Assembly (NCBI RefSeq): GCF_017654505.1
Contig: NC_054571.1
Coordinates: 1,682,707-1,746,706 of the forward strand
From: Polyodon spathula
Lineage: Eukaryota; Chordata; Actinopteri; Acipenseriformes; Polyodontidae
Reading direction: 5' to 3'
Length of the DNA stretch: 64,000 bases
Shown: one piece after another, positions 45,563-56,118 of the stretch
Position numbering within the stretch: position 1 is the stretch's first letter
How the letters are laid out: each line of letters begins with the position of its first letter
Notes under the pieces: model-generated
The model's database searches: none
What the model was told of the DNA's origin: nothing
Seen by the model: the letters and a program-made list of their open reading frames with translations, nothing else
Made by a program: the position numbers and the translations under genes

Positions 45563-45731
45563 GTGGGAAAATGTACAAGGAACTGAACGCTTGTTCAAAC
45601 GGTTTCTTCTTAAAATACATTTCAGATGACCAGATCTAACCTGTCAGTAAATTTAAACCCTGTTTCGTGCACCATTAAAAAATAAGAAAATTAGCATTGT
45701 GGGACACATATGTCCCTTGTACCTTAAAGGG
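45563..45731. mobile_element. piggyBac-like MITE, subfamily A, copy 2
   Basis: The right end CCTTGTACCTTAAAGGG is followed by TTAA (45732-45735). The interior GATGACCAGATC, CAGTAAATTTAAACCCTGTT and GTGCACC matches 16096-16312. The left end (TGTACAAGGAACTGAACGC) has lost its terminal bases, perhaps where it meets repeat R2. Confidence 0.6.
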
Positions 45732-45761
45732 TTAAGCTCAGAAGTGATTCATTTAAGGGTG

Positions 45762-46182
45762 TGTGACAGGAAGAGCCCTGTCAGTGGTTCCTGTGCAAAA
45801 GTATGCAGCTGGGACACAGAACAGGACACGTTGCTGGGCAACCAATCGAGCAGTTCGGTTCGCCCGGCACTGAGCTGACTGGGAGGTCTGGATTGGCTGG
45901 GGGGCGTGGCCAGGGAGGCTGTGTGGAGCATCTGCACCACAGCGCGAGGCGACTGCACCTCCATGCTACACAGAGGGGCGCTTTGTTAACCTCAAAGAGG
46001 ACACTGTCCGCTCTGCAGGATTAACTACACTAAACCCTTCTACTGCAAGATGTTACTCGTGAAGGCATTGCCCAGCCAAGGCCGTTTGAAGAGGCAGGAG
46101 TCAGCGTGTGAATCCTGGAACTCCCGGATGTCAGAAGGAGTTCAGTTTAGGGGAGGCTAATCCCAAACAGTGTATAGAGATA
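45762..46182 (+). mobile_element. Possible LTR or repeat segment next to LTR at 46183
   Basis: Starts TGTGACAGGAAGAGCCCTGT, a TGTGACAGG end like that of LTRs here, but no CA-ending partner or target duplication is evident before 46183. GC-rich in its middle. Class uncertain. Confidence 0.25.
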
Positions 46183-46670
46183 TGTGACGGGGTACCCCCC
46201 CCATATTTATTTGTATTGTTTTTGTATTAATGTATTATTATTATTTAAATGTATTGTATTGTGTTTGTGAAAAGCGATGTGATTGTTGTTTGGCAGCGTG
46301 GTTGGGGTAATAAAATCACCATCTCTCTAAACTCGTGAGGAATGTGGCCATCTCCAAATTGATTAAGTGATTACCAATTTGGAGATGGCCACGTATATAA
46401 AAATGCATCAGCCACTCATAGAGGGGAGGGTTAAGGAACTAGAGAGAGAGAGCTATTACGAAGGTAAACAACTGCTACTCGTGCTGGAGATAACCCAGCA
46501 TGATACTTGTCTTATTTTGTATACACAGATATTTGTTTCGGCCATTGTGATTTTTGTTTTGAGCAAGTGTTTCATTTCTGTTTGTTTGGTTTATTTAATG
46601 AATACGCGCCCAGCGCTTCGCCCTGCAGTACTGTGCTTCTGTGACATCTCCACCCAGCCACCCTGTCACA
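46183..46670 (+). mobile_element. LTR remnant with perfect stem-loop
   Basis: A 488-bp unit begins TGTGACGGGG and ends CCCTGTCACA. It carries an 18-bp perfect inverted repeat (GTGGCCATCTCCAAATTG at 46344-46361, its complement at 46375-46392, 13-nt loop) directly before TATATAAAAA (46394). The order of blocks matches the solo LTR at 18984. The flanks AGATA and AGAGG are not a clean 5-bp duplication, so the copy may be rearranged. Confidence 0.65.
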
Positions 46671-46926
46671 AGAGGGTTTTCATGGTCTACTCGGTTCCTG
46701 GAGCAGGACGTCTCTTTCAGTGAGACAAGCGCTTGCTTTTTGTGGCCAAGTTTTCTTTTTAGCTTTGTTTTCTTTATTAAATGTGACACTAGGGCTACCA
46801 TTGCTGGTGTCAGCACTTGTGTTAATTAAATCTGTACATCTGTGTGGCGTGTTAACAGCCAATGCTCTGTGTCTGCCTCTGTATTGTTCAGTGACGACCC
46901 ACACACTTAACACCCTGTTACAGATG
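46671..46926 (+). mobile_element. LTR-like 3' portion
   Basis: T-rich sequence with TTTCTTTATTAAATGTGACA, then ..GTGTTAATTAAATCTGTACA and an end at ..ACACCCTGTTACAG resembles the R-U5 half of the LTRs nearby. No 5' end found. Confidence 0.3.
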
Positions 46927-47081
46927 TCTTGGAAAAACTTAACTCACAGTTTCGTTTTCTCCAGATATTTGTCAGGGTTTTCTGAAAACTGAAACATTTG
47001 TGGGGTTTCAAGTTGACCCACCACATCCCCACATTTTATTAAACTTTTCAGAAGATTTTTTTATGGTAATATTCAGCAAAT

Positions 47082-47545
47082 TGAGGTCAATCTGAAATTT
47101 AAGGGGTATCAAGATTCCTGATAGCTGCCTGATCTCAAAATGTGTCAAGTTGGGTCTTAAAGGGTCCCAATGATTCAACAACATGGCTAGATTACCCTGG
47201 GTGACCCGTTCCATATCCTCACCACTCTCTGTGTAAAGACGAGTCTCCTATCCTCTGTCTTAAGTCTGTCTCCACTTAATTTCCATTGTGTCCCCTGGTC
47301 CTGGTTTCTGAGTCTCGCTTTATGTTGGCTGTAGGAATAACTTTGTCGACTCTTTTAAGATTTCAAACACCCCTTTGTTTCAGGCTAAATTAACTCAGCT
47401 CCCTCAAGCTGTCTTCTCAGCTCATTCCTTTAACCCTGGGTTTAGTCTGGCTGCTCTTCATCAGTCTCTCCAAGGCCACAGTGTCTATTTGATTACATGG
47501 TGAGCAGTATTGTAGACGCGGTCTCACCAGTGCGTTACACAACCT
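47082..47545 (-). mobile_element. CR1/L2-clade-like LINE reverse-transcriptase C-terminus (in copy A)
   Basis: The minus strand reads, with frameshifts and stops, ..LCNALVRPRLQYCSP.. then ..DTVALERLMKSSQTK.. then ..VFEILKE.. and ..TESGEDMERVT... This is the LVRP-x-LEYC...LE-x-VQR...FKI...FFTQRVV-x-WN order of non-LTR reverse transcriptases. It is too decayed to be functional. Confidence 0.65.
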
Positions 47546-48149
47546 CTTCAGAACCTCGTTTGACTTGTACACCTTTGACTATACAGCCTTTTCAATTGCT
47601 TTCTGCATCTGCAACATGGCTAGGGAAGCCAATCCAAGATTATAAATACATCAGTCAATCATGTTTGTGCCTCTTACAGCTACAGCCAGCTGCCTTGGCA
47701 TGCACATCACCCAGACAGCAGCTTGCTGTGCTGAATAATACATCAGGAAACACCTCTAGCATTAACATGAGGACATGTCCTCACTGTTCTCAGGCCGAGC
47801 TCCCTATGAAAGGATTACCAGAGCTTTTTAATAACAAGGATGGGGAAAGCAATTTCCAGCTCTTTTTAAAGCAAGAGCAAAGTTTTGATTGCAAATAATA
47901 GAGCTGTGATGTATTGTTTTTCTAACCTTCGCAAGCTGGACTGAATATTCAATACGGGGTGGAAATAAATATGAAGAAACCTCTACAAGTCAAGGAAAAG
48001 CAAGGACGTTCTGAATAGATTCAAAGGAATATTGACTTCCAGCTAGACTTTTCCTATAGATTCCCATTAATGTTGTTTCTTTTAAGAAAATTCCATTAGA
48101 GACAATCCATCAGAAGTCTGTCTTCATTGCATGTGACTCAGGGTCATGC

Positions 48150-48150
48150 A

Positions 48151-48206
<56 letters not shown>
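48150..48206. repeat. (CT)n microsatellite (copy A)
   Basis: About 27 CT units, also present, slightly longer, in copy B. Confidence 0.95.
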
Positions 48207-48210
<4 letters not shown>

Positions 48211-48533
48211 ACCCCCTGGAGTGCAGAGAGCTGCACGTTTTTATACAGGTGACCATCTCCGATTAGCAACAAATTAATCACTTAATTAATTCGGGAGATG
48301 GCCACCTTCTGCACGAGGTTTTTTTTTTTATTAATTATTCCAGGCAGAGGACAAGCTGCTACTTTACCTCTGCCACAACACACTCAAACAAACAACAAAA
48401 CGCGGCGCTTCGCCATTTTAACAATAACAAATACAATAAATAAATCATAAAACAAACACAACACAACACAGGGGCAGAGGGGGAGACCCCGTTCTAAAAA
48501 TAAACACTTTACAGGGCTGCTCGCCCTGTTACT
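48206..48533 (-). mobile_element. LTR, antisense, truncated (in copy A)
   Basis: On the minus strand it starts AGTAACAGGGCGAGCAGCCC, then TTTATTTTTAGAACGGGGTC, TGGCAGAGG, GGTGGCCATCTCCCGAATTA, a stem partner GATGGTCACC, and TATAAAAACGTGCAG. This is the same block order as 18984-19357. The 3' end is cut off at the (CT)n tract. Confidence 0.65.
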
Positions 48534-48549
48534 CCCCTCGACAGGGGAT

Positions 48550-49013
48550 TGAGGTCAATCTGAAATTTAAGGGGTATCAAGATTCCTGATAGCTGCCTGA
48601 TCTCAAAATGTGTCAAGTTGGGTCTTAAAGGGTCCCAATGATTCAACAACATGGCTAGATTACCCTGGGTGACCCGTTCCATATCCTCACCACTCTCTGT
48701 GTAAAGACGAGTCTCCTATCCTCTGTCTTAAGTCTGTCTCCACTTAATTTCCATTGTGTCCCCTGGTCCTGGTTTCTGAGTCTCGCTTTATGTTGGCTGT
48801 AGGAATAACTTTGTCGACTCTTTTAAGATTTCAAACACCCCTTTGTTTCAGGCTAAATTAACTCAGCTCCCTCAAGCTGTCTTCTCAGCTCATTCCTTTA
48901 ACCCTGGGTTTAGTCTGGCTGCTCTTCATCAGTCTCTCCAAGGCCACAGTGTCTATTTGATTACATGGTGAGCAGTATTGTAGACGCGGTCTCACCAGTG
49001 CGTTACACAACCT
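48550..49013 (-). mobile_element. LINE reverse-transcriptase C-terminus (in copy B)
   Basis: Duplicate of 47082-47545, with the same stops and frameshifts. Confidence 0.65.
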
Positions 49014-49618
49014 CTTCAGAACCTCCTTTGACTTGTACACCTTTGACTATACAGCCTTTTCAATTGCTTTCTGCATCTGCAACATGGCTAGGGAAGCCAA
49101 TCCAAGATTATAAATACATCAGTCAATCATGTTTGTGCCTCTTACAGCTACAGCCAGCTGCCTTGGCATGCACATCACCCAGACAGCAGCTTGCTGTGCT
49201 GAATAATACATCAGGAAACACCTCTAGCATTAACATGAGGACATGTCCTCACTGTTCTCAGGCCGAGCTCCCTATGAAAGGATTACCAGAGCTTTTTAAT
49301 AACAAGGATGGGGAAAGCAATTTCCAGCTCTTTTTAAAGCAAGAGCAAAGTTTTGATTGCAAATAATAGAGCTGTGATGTATTGTTTTTCTAACCTTCGC
49401 AAGCTGGACTGAATATTCAATACGGGGTGGAAATAAATATGAAGAAACCTCTACAAGTCAAGGAAAAGCAAGGACGTTCTGAATAGATTCAAAGGAATAT
49501 TGACTTCCAGCTAGACTTTTCCTATAGATTCCCATTAATGTTGTTTCTTTTAAGAAAATTCCATTAGAGACAATCCATCAGAAGTCTGTCTTCATTGCAT
49601 GTGACTCAGGGTCATGCA

Positions 49619-49675
<57 letters not shown>

Positions 49676-49680
<5 letters not shown>

Positions 49681-50004
49681 ACCCCCTGGAGTGCAGAGAG
49701 CTGCACGTTTTTATACAGGTGACCATCTCCGATTAGCAACAAATTAAATCACTTCATTAACTCGGGAGATGGCCACCTTCTGCACGAGGTTTTTTTTTTT
49801 ATTAATTATTCCAGGCAGAGGACAAGCTGCTACTTTACCTCTGCCACAACACACTCAAACAAACAACAAAACGCGGCGCTTCGCCATTTTAACAATAACA
49901 AATACAATAAATAAATCATAAAACAAACACAACACAACACAGGGGCAGAGGGGGAGACCCCGTTCTAAAAATAAACACTTTACAGGGCTGCTCGCCCTGT
50001 TACT
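49676..50004 (-). mobile_element. LTR, antisense, truncated (in copy B)
   Basis: Duplicate of 48206-48533. It differs at AAATCACTTCATTAACTC. Confidence 0.65.
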
Positions 50005-50020
50005 CCCCTCGACAGGGGAT

Positions 50021-50499
50021 TTCATCCCAGAAAAGAGACAATTGCACCAATTGACTTATTTATTAACAAATGCAACAAGCTTGTATTTACTGAGGGACAG
50101 AAACCCGATAACCTTGTGCATCATCCCTAAACTCCGATGTGTGCAATGGGTGAACCGGTTTATCAGGCTTCCTGGCCTTCTGCACATCCAAACATACTGC
50201 CAGTCTCTATTGTGAAAATGGACAGCTGAGCCAAAAACGCCGCAGGTGACGGGGGCCTCAAATACTGCCGCAATTCCCAGTCTCTGCACAGCCTCAGGGT
50301 TTAATACAAGCTTTTCAAACTGCTCTGGGAGAGAGATTATTATTGTGTCATGCAGCAAGACCATCAGCAGCACGGTTATTGAAGTTATAAAACCAGAACC
50401 AATTCAAATGAGAATTCAATTGAGGTTTTTTCATTAGCCTTGAGTTGTTTCGTGTTGTTAAAATGTTTTGGTTTTTTTTTTTTCGTTTTTATATGCACT
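50021..50499. other. Unassigned sequence
   Basis: No repeat or exon recognised. A 105-codon open frame on the minus strand (50056-50373) has no supporting evidence. Confidence 0.35.
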
Positions 50500-50645
50500 C
50501 CCCCTATAAAAGTTTACCACCCTAAATTTGCAGATTTCCACATGTTTTTTCCATGGTTTGCCATGTTTACCGTACCTCTCTGGGAGTTACAATGCTTACC
50601 TACACTTTACCATGCTTTCACTGTGCATTATCACCCTGTGCCCCA
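50500..50645 (-). repeat. Family R2, copy g
   Basis: CCCTATAAAAGTTTACC, CCATGGTTTGCCATGTTTAC, CGTACCTCTCTGGGAGTTAC, CTTTACCATGCTTTCACTGT. Confidence 0.7.
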
Positions 50646-51544
50646 GGAAACTTTTAATTCAGGTTCTTACATTATAGTAACTTAGAGATTTAGATGAGAA
50701 TGTAATTGCAGCCATCAGAAATCATGCATGAAATTAAGAAATGCATAAAAAGGTAGCCAGGAGTCAATGTTGGGTCAGTGCTGTGTTTTTAAACATTACC
50801 AAAAAGGGTGTTTTTATTTGAAATAATATAACTGTATAATCTTTTAGAGGGTTTTGCTTTATAAATGTTTGGGAGTTGATTGTATTACTCAAGACAGATT
50901 GCTTTTGGGCTCAGGTTTCAAATTAGAAATGCAAGGATATCGACTGCATCAGAATCTACAGTTCATTAAACAGAAACTGTTCACTCAAGATGACAACTCT
51001 CTCCCCTGAGCACTCCGCTGTACAGCAGCTATCTGAACCGTGTTTGTGAAGTTGATCACATTGTCAGCTTTTTGCTCCACTTTTGTAACTCCAAATAATC
51101 TCACCATTCCTGTTTCTTGCATCCCAGCTTTACAAAGGCCATACAGTCACACAGTGCTTTGTCATTAGGGTTTGAAGAATCATTAGGACAGTGCGTGACT
51201 ATTTCAGTCAACAAAGTTCATCTTCACAAGAATTAATTATGCAAATCCACAAAGTGGCAAATCGTTGAAAATAAAATCACAAAGTCATTAAAGAAGAAGA
51301 CAGCTTGGCCAAGCAGCTGTCTGAAACAAAGACGGCTACTGTGTGTGTCTCATCTGGAACTTTGCTACACATCCATCATTAACACGACAAACTTTTCATC
51401 TGGCTCGTTCATCTGTTTAATCCGTCAAACGGAAAGAATCTCAGCAACTAGCAGGGAAGCTTGTGGACTTTGTTTCTTAAAAGTTTGTTTCAAACGCTTT
51501 GAAGCACTTTTATGTGTCTTTGTTTTAATAGCTCTTGAGGATGT
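50646..51544. other. Unassigned sequence with one candidate regulatory block
   Basis: Non-repetitive. The block 51160-51300 contains AAGAATTAATTATGCAAATC, an octamer (ATGCAAAT) joined to a homeodomain-type core, within otherwise unique AT-rich DNA. It may be a conserved non-coding element, judged by motif only. Confidence 0.25.
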
Positions 51545-52803
51545 GCTGCCCCGGGTAAATGGGATATCTGAGTGGTGGTGATGCATCAGTTGTATTCAAT
51601 GGGATATCTGAGTGGTGGCGATGCATCAGTTGTTATTCAATGGGATATCTGAGTGGTGGCGATGCATCAGTTGTTATTCAATGGGATATCTGAGTGGTGG
51701 TGATGCATCAGTTGTATTCAATGGGATATCTGAGTGGTGGTGATGCATCAGTTGTTATTCAATGGGATATCTGAGTGGTGGTGATGCATCAGTTGTTATT
51801 CAATGGGATATCTGAGTGGTGGTGATGCATCAGTTGTTATTCAATGGGATATCTGAGTGGTGGTGATGCATCAGTTGTTATTCAATGGGATATCTGAGTG
51901 GTGGTGATGCATCAGTTGTATTCAATGGGTGATGTTATTCAATGGGATATCTGAGTGGTGGTGATGCATCAGTTGTTATTCAATGGGATATCTGAGTGGT
52001 GGTGATGCATCAGTTGTATTCAATGGGATATCTGAGTGGTGGTGATGCATCAGTTGTTATTCAATGGGATATCTGAGTGGTGGTGATGCATCAGTTGTTA
52101 TTCAATGGGATATCTGAGTGGTGGTGATGCATCAGTTGTTATTCAATGGGATATCTGAGTGGTGGTGATGCATCAGTTGTATTCAATGGGATATCTGAGT
52201 GGTGGTGATGCATCAGTTGTTATTCAATGGGAATGGGATATCTGATGCATCAGTTGTTATTCAATGGGTGATGCATCAGTTGTTATTCAATATTCAGTGG
52301 TGGGATATCTGTTATTCAGTGGGTGGTGATGCATCAGTTGTATTCAATGGGATATCTGAGTGGTGGTGATGCATCAGTTGTTATTCAGTTGTTATTCAAT
52401 GGGATATCTGAGTGGTGGTGATGCATCAGTTGTTATTCAATGGGATATCTGAGTGGTGGTGATGCATCAGTTGTTATTCAATGGGATATCTGAGTGGTGG
52501 TGATGCATCAGTTGTTATTCAATGGGATATCTGAGTGGTGGTGATGCATCAGTTGTTATTCAATGGGATATCTGAGTGGTGGTGATGCATCAGTTGTATT
52601 CAATGGGATATCTGAGTGGTGGTGATGCATCAGTTGTTATTCAGTGGGATATCTGAGTGGTGGCGATGCATCAGTTGTTATTCAGTGGGATATCTGAGTG
52701 GTGGCAGTTGATGCATCAGTGGGATATCTGAGTGGTGGCGATGCATCAGTTGTTATTCAGTGGGATATCTGACATGCATCAGTTGTATTCAATGGGATAT
52801 CTG
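51545..52803. repeat. 40/41-bp satellite array, about 29 units
   Basis: Unit AATGGGATATCTGAGTGGTG, GTGATGCATCAGTTGTTATT, C (41 bp), alternating with a 40-bp form lacking one T (TTGTATTC). Rearranged and partial units occur at 51925-51935, 52230-52330 and 52700-52790. GGCGATGCATC variants cluster at both edges. Confidence 0.97.
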
Positions 52804-52805
52804 AA

Positions 52806-52850
52806 TGAACCCCATTAACCCCATCCCTGCCAACCTTATATTCCCACACA
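52806..52850 (-). mobile_element. LTR fragment at the satellite edge
   Basis: ACCCCATTAACCCCATCCCT, GCCAA is the reverse of the TTGGCAGGGATGGGGTTAAT block found in LTRs 26539-26954 and 53547-53987. Only this piece remains. Confidence 0.4.
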
Positions 52851-53546
52851 CACACTGTTTACACAGCAGGCGCTCTTTCAAGCACAATGAAACAATCCGG
52901 TCTGTCCTTTAAAGGCGTGAATGTTATTCGGGTGAGTGTCTGTACAGCAAGCTCTGAACAATGAAATGCTTCACAGAAATACCAGCATTGAAAAGCCTTT
53001 CACAAACAAAAGAGGGGGGCTATTAAACAAGCTCTCCTCCCAGCTCTTTAAACAGCATGACAATGCACCGCACAGGCTTCCTCTAACTGTGTCATGTAGG
53101 CGTCTGTATTCATCTCTGCTCATCCATTAAAACAACCTTTTCACCTCCCCAGCGCTTATTCAGAAAGCCCCAGGTGTGTCAGGCAGAAGCAATTACATGG
53201 ATTTGTTAACAGGTTTCAAAATGCAAGTGCCTTCATAATGTTCTCTAACAAACCTGTGCTCTCTAAAGCTGTGCATTCACGCTCAAAGAAATGTGATGGT
53301 GCAATTGGACCGAATGACTGAATGCATTGCTTGTCAAATGAGTTGGACCCCACTCTGGTCCAGTTTCTTCGACCCTTGAAAAGCAATGCTTCTAGTAATT
53401 GGATCCAATCTTGATCAAATTTCTTTGACCATGAAAACGCACTTCATGAAAAAAAGCCCCAGGCCACAGCCCCTCACATTACGAGTGGTTGTCTACTGGC
53501 TATTTGTCGAGTCGAGCGAGAACCAAACCGTGAATCTCTGGCCTCA
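52851..53546. other. Unassigned sequence
   Basis: No repeat or exon recognised. Confidence 0.35.
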
Positions 53547-53987
53547 CGTAGCAGGGCAAAAGCCCTGCTTGTTTGAATAGTGTGTTTGGAATGTAAGGTT
53601 GGCAGGGGTGGGGTTAATTCTGCCCCTGCCAACAATCACAGGTGTGGCTGTTCTCTAATTAGGTAATTGAGTGGTAATTGGGGAGTGGCCATCTGTATAT
53701 AAGGAAGACAACATCCTTTGTGTGGGGGAGAGGGAGTTAGGTGAGTGCATCTTTGTTTAACTATGTTTTTGGAGTGTAAACTCTATAGTGAAGGTGAATG
53801 CCCAACCTGTATTGTTTTGTATGTGTGAACCTTTTATTTTGGCCATCATGCCAGTTGATTTGTTCCTCTGTTCCTCTTGTTTATTTTGTTTAGTAAATGT
53901 GCAGGCGAGTGCTTGAACTGCAGCTTTCTTATTTCTGAGTCTCATTCCTACCGGTAACAGCTTGCGCCGTGATGCTGTCCTGTCACA
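53547..53987 (+). mobile_element. Solo LTR 3, complete, with target-site duplication
   Basis: A 441-bp unit runs from CGTAGCAGGG (the initial TG has become CG) to CCTGTCACA. It is flanked by CCTCA on both sides (53542-53546 and 53988-53992). An 11-bp perfect inverted repeat (GTTGGCAGGGG at 53598-53608 and its complement at 53623-53633) precedes the TATA-like GTATATAAGG (53695). AGTAAATG and ATTTCTGAGTCTC lie in the 3' half. No internal retroelement sequence adjoins it. Confidence 0.85.
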
Positions 53988-53992
53988 CCTCA

Positions 53993-54449
53993 CATCTGAA
54001 TCTGGCTCGGAGAGGAGCAGGGACAGGGGCAGGGTTATTGATGATCATTGCTACGTTCTGTCAGTCAGTACACTTGAATCTTGCTTGTCAGATACAAATT
54101 ACAGCTCTCTCTCTCTGAGAAGCATCCTTCCCCTCTGTGTAATCAGCCCGTCGTTGCATTTCAATTGTATTCAGTAATATATGAAGAACAGCAATGAAGA
54201 AAAACACAAGCATAACCTCTGGATCTGCCATTCTCAACTCAAAGACAGTGCCTCTCCACACCGCATGATCTACATGAGACTCGACACGTTCGTTGCCTGT
54301 GGAATTAGCTGCACGGCTCGGGCTCTGCAGTGGGCTCTGAAAACTTTATAAACCTCATTTTTCATGAAACACATTTCACTGTATTTTTATTGCATGTTCC
54401 AATGTTAATAAGTGGGTCTGTAAGCCATCCCTGAGGGAAAAAAGTCCCC
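53993..54449. other. Unassigned sequence
   Basis: No repeat or exon recognised. Confidence 0.35.
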
Positions 54450-55037
54450 TATAAGAATAAAATACATTGGGAATCATATAACAATAAAATACATTGGGAC
54501 TCATATGAGAGTAAAGTGTATTGGTAATGTTAAACCAGTTTGTTGGAGGTGACTGGCACAAGCAGATTTGCTACGGTAACTTAGGTTTAAAATGATTGGC
54601 AAGTGCATGTGCAGAAATGTATGGGAATTGAAAATCTGGTAAACAATTACCCACAGTGACCTTGTAAAAGACAGTAGTTAGTGGTTGGTTGCACTTGAAT
54701 GGAGCAACAGTTGAATAATTAATTTCTGTTGGTAATTAGTAAGATAACAAAAACAGACTGCAATCGTGTACGCGCTGAGCCTACTATAGTACAAATACCA
54801 GGCATGGAGGAGACACAGACAGAGAAGCCTCTAATACCTCCAGGATCATCGTGGACCATCAGCGAATCAGTCTGAGAGCTCTCTCCAGGGGTCAGGCAAT
54901 CTGATCAAGTGTCTATCTCTGTTAATACTAGCGGCACGTATTGCATCTAAACAATAACATTCAATGCAGAATGCAATGTGGGTATTTAATACATGGTAGC
55001 ATTGTTAAGATTTGAAACATCGTCTGGTCTCATCCTA
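54450..55037 (-). repeat. Family R3, copy 2
   Basis: Reverse complement of the order seen at 30843 and 59294: CCCAATGTATTTTATT units at its 3' end (two tandem copies near 54460-54510), GTTGCACTTGAATGGAGC, TAATTAGTAAGATAAC, AGTACAAATACCAGGCATGG, CTAATACCTCC, GTTAATACTAG, AACATCGTCTGGTCTCATCC. Confidence 0.75.
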
Positions 55038-55292
55038 ACAAAGATGTTATTTTCATTAACCTTACAAATATGTCACTGTATAGATCATTCAAATAGAGGC
55101 TCATATTTATTAGTTCTTGTGTCACTAAGCTTTTTACAACTCAGGAGTCGTATATTCCTAGCCGTAGGATGTCCTTTCAGAGGCTTTTTATTTCTTGCAA
55201 AATAATCCCAAAATGAACCCACTATAAACCACAGACAATGCACTCATGCTTGCCCAATTCCCTGTGCATTAACTGTTATCTACAGTGGCTCA
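55038..55292. other. Unassigned sequence
   Basis: Nothing recognised. Confidence 0.35.
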
Positions 55293-55296
55293 TTAA

Positions 55297-55463
55297 CCCA
55301 GTAGGTGCCGTTGTCCTCACTGGAAGACAGGCTACTTTGCTAATTTTGTTATCCGCAAGTCTAAATGTAACTGTTAGTTCTTTGAATACAGCCCTTCAGA
55401 TGCTTTTAGTGTAGTTTGTGTTCTGATTTCTTCAAAGCAAAATGTATTTTGGTACTTAACGAG
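55297..55463. mobile_element. piggyBac-like MITE, subfamily B, copy 2, intact TTAA sites
   Basis: A 167-bp unit with TTAA on both sides (55293-55296 and 55464-55467). The ends CCCAGTAGGTGCC and GGTACTTAACGAG are imperfectly inverted. The interior AGGCTACT, CTAATTTTGTTATCCGCAAG and TAAATGTAACTG matches 23131-23293. No transposase. Confidence 0.75.
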
Positions 55464-55489
55464 TTAAAGACAGTGGGCTTCAATCAAGC

Positions 55490-55770
55490 CCTCCCTAATT
55501 CTGTTCTAGACTGAATGGATTCAGAGCCTCAGCTTTCCTTTTCTTCTCATTCCTGTAAGCCCCGGGATCAGTCTGGTTGCTCCTCGCTGCAGTCTCTCCG
55601 AGGCTTTTCGGTACAGCCAGGACCAGGACATAGAGGTGAAATCTGTCTGGAAAAACATAGATCTTCTGCTCCATTATATATAAGAGAATTTTCAACACTG
55701 TGTTCAGCTGCTCGGAACCGGATAAGCACTGATGGGCTGAATGATCTCCTCTCATTTTCTGACCTACTAA
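55490..55770. mobile_element. LINE-derived fragment, rearranged
   Basis: CTTCTCATTCCTGTAAGCCC, CGGGATCAGTCTGGTTGCTC and GCAGTCTCTCCGAGGC match, with changes, the antisense reverse-transcriptase segment at 47420-47490. CTGATGGGCTGAATGATCTC, CTCTCATTTTCT at the right matches the sense LINE 3' end at 43278-43305. The two parts point in opposite directions. Confidence 0.45.
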
Positions 55771-55834
55771 ATTAAATAAGTCATGACTTATCATAACAGC
55801 ACAGGGCCCTAGGTGTATACCAACAAGAAGATTT

Positions 55835-55925
55835 TTTTTACAATCCTTTACCATACCTCTTGGCACGAATACTAAACTTGTCTGGGCTTTACCATGTGCC
55901 CGCAATCCTTGTTATGCTGCCATCC
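55835..55925 (-). repeat. Family R2, copy h (diverged)
   Basis: CCTTTACCATACCTCTTGG, GTCTGGGCTTTACCATG, TTGTTATGCTGCC. Short and drifted. Confidence 0.4.
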
Positions 55926-56118
55926 TTCATAAGTGTCCATCTGCAGAGAAGTTCTGCTTTCCTCTGGCAATGTGACCATGCTATTACCTGACTTCATGAC
56001 TGCATCGATCAGCTCCTCAGCATTTTAAACATTGTTGGTTCTGGGGGAGCCTGGAGGCGTGGGGCAACTCGATATTAATGGCCTGGGGATTTACAAGCAC
56101 TGGAAAGTTTAGTGAAAG

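Larger units (their letters stand above)
47082..48549. repeat. 1.47-kb tandem duplication, copy A
   Basis: The stretch from TTGAGGTCAATCTGAAATTT (47081) to CTCGACAGGGGATT recurs at 48550-50020 with an offset of 1468-1471 bp. The few differences seen include one G/C change near 47562/49026, the length of the (CT)n tract and small changes at AATTAATCACTTAATTAATT. The junctions share ATT: left edge AAATT.., junction GGGATTGAGG, right edge GGGATTTCATC. Confidence 0.95.
48550..50020. repeat. 1.47-kb tandem duplication, copy B
   Basis: Near-identical to 47082-48549. Its 133-codon plus-strand open frame (48965-49366) differs by one residue from the one in copy A (47497-47898), which reflects the young age of the duplication and not selection. 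That frame has no recognisable domain. Confidence 0.95.

Noticed and set aside
47497..47898. 133-codon open frame present twice (also 48965-49366)
   Set aside because: The near-identity comes from the recent 1.47-kb duplication of the whole segment, so it is not evidence of selection. Its start overlaps a decayed antisense LINE.
51545..52803. CRISPR-like or protein-coding repeat array
   Set aside because: No unique spacers. The 40/41-bp alternation breaks every frame.
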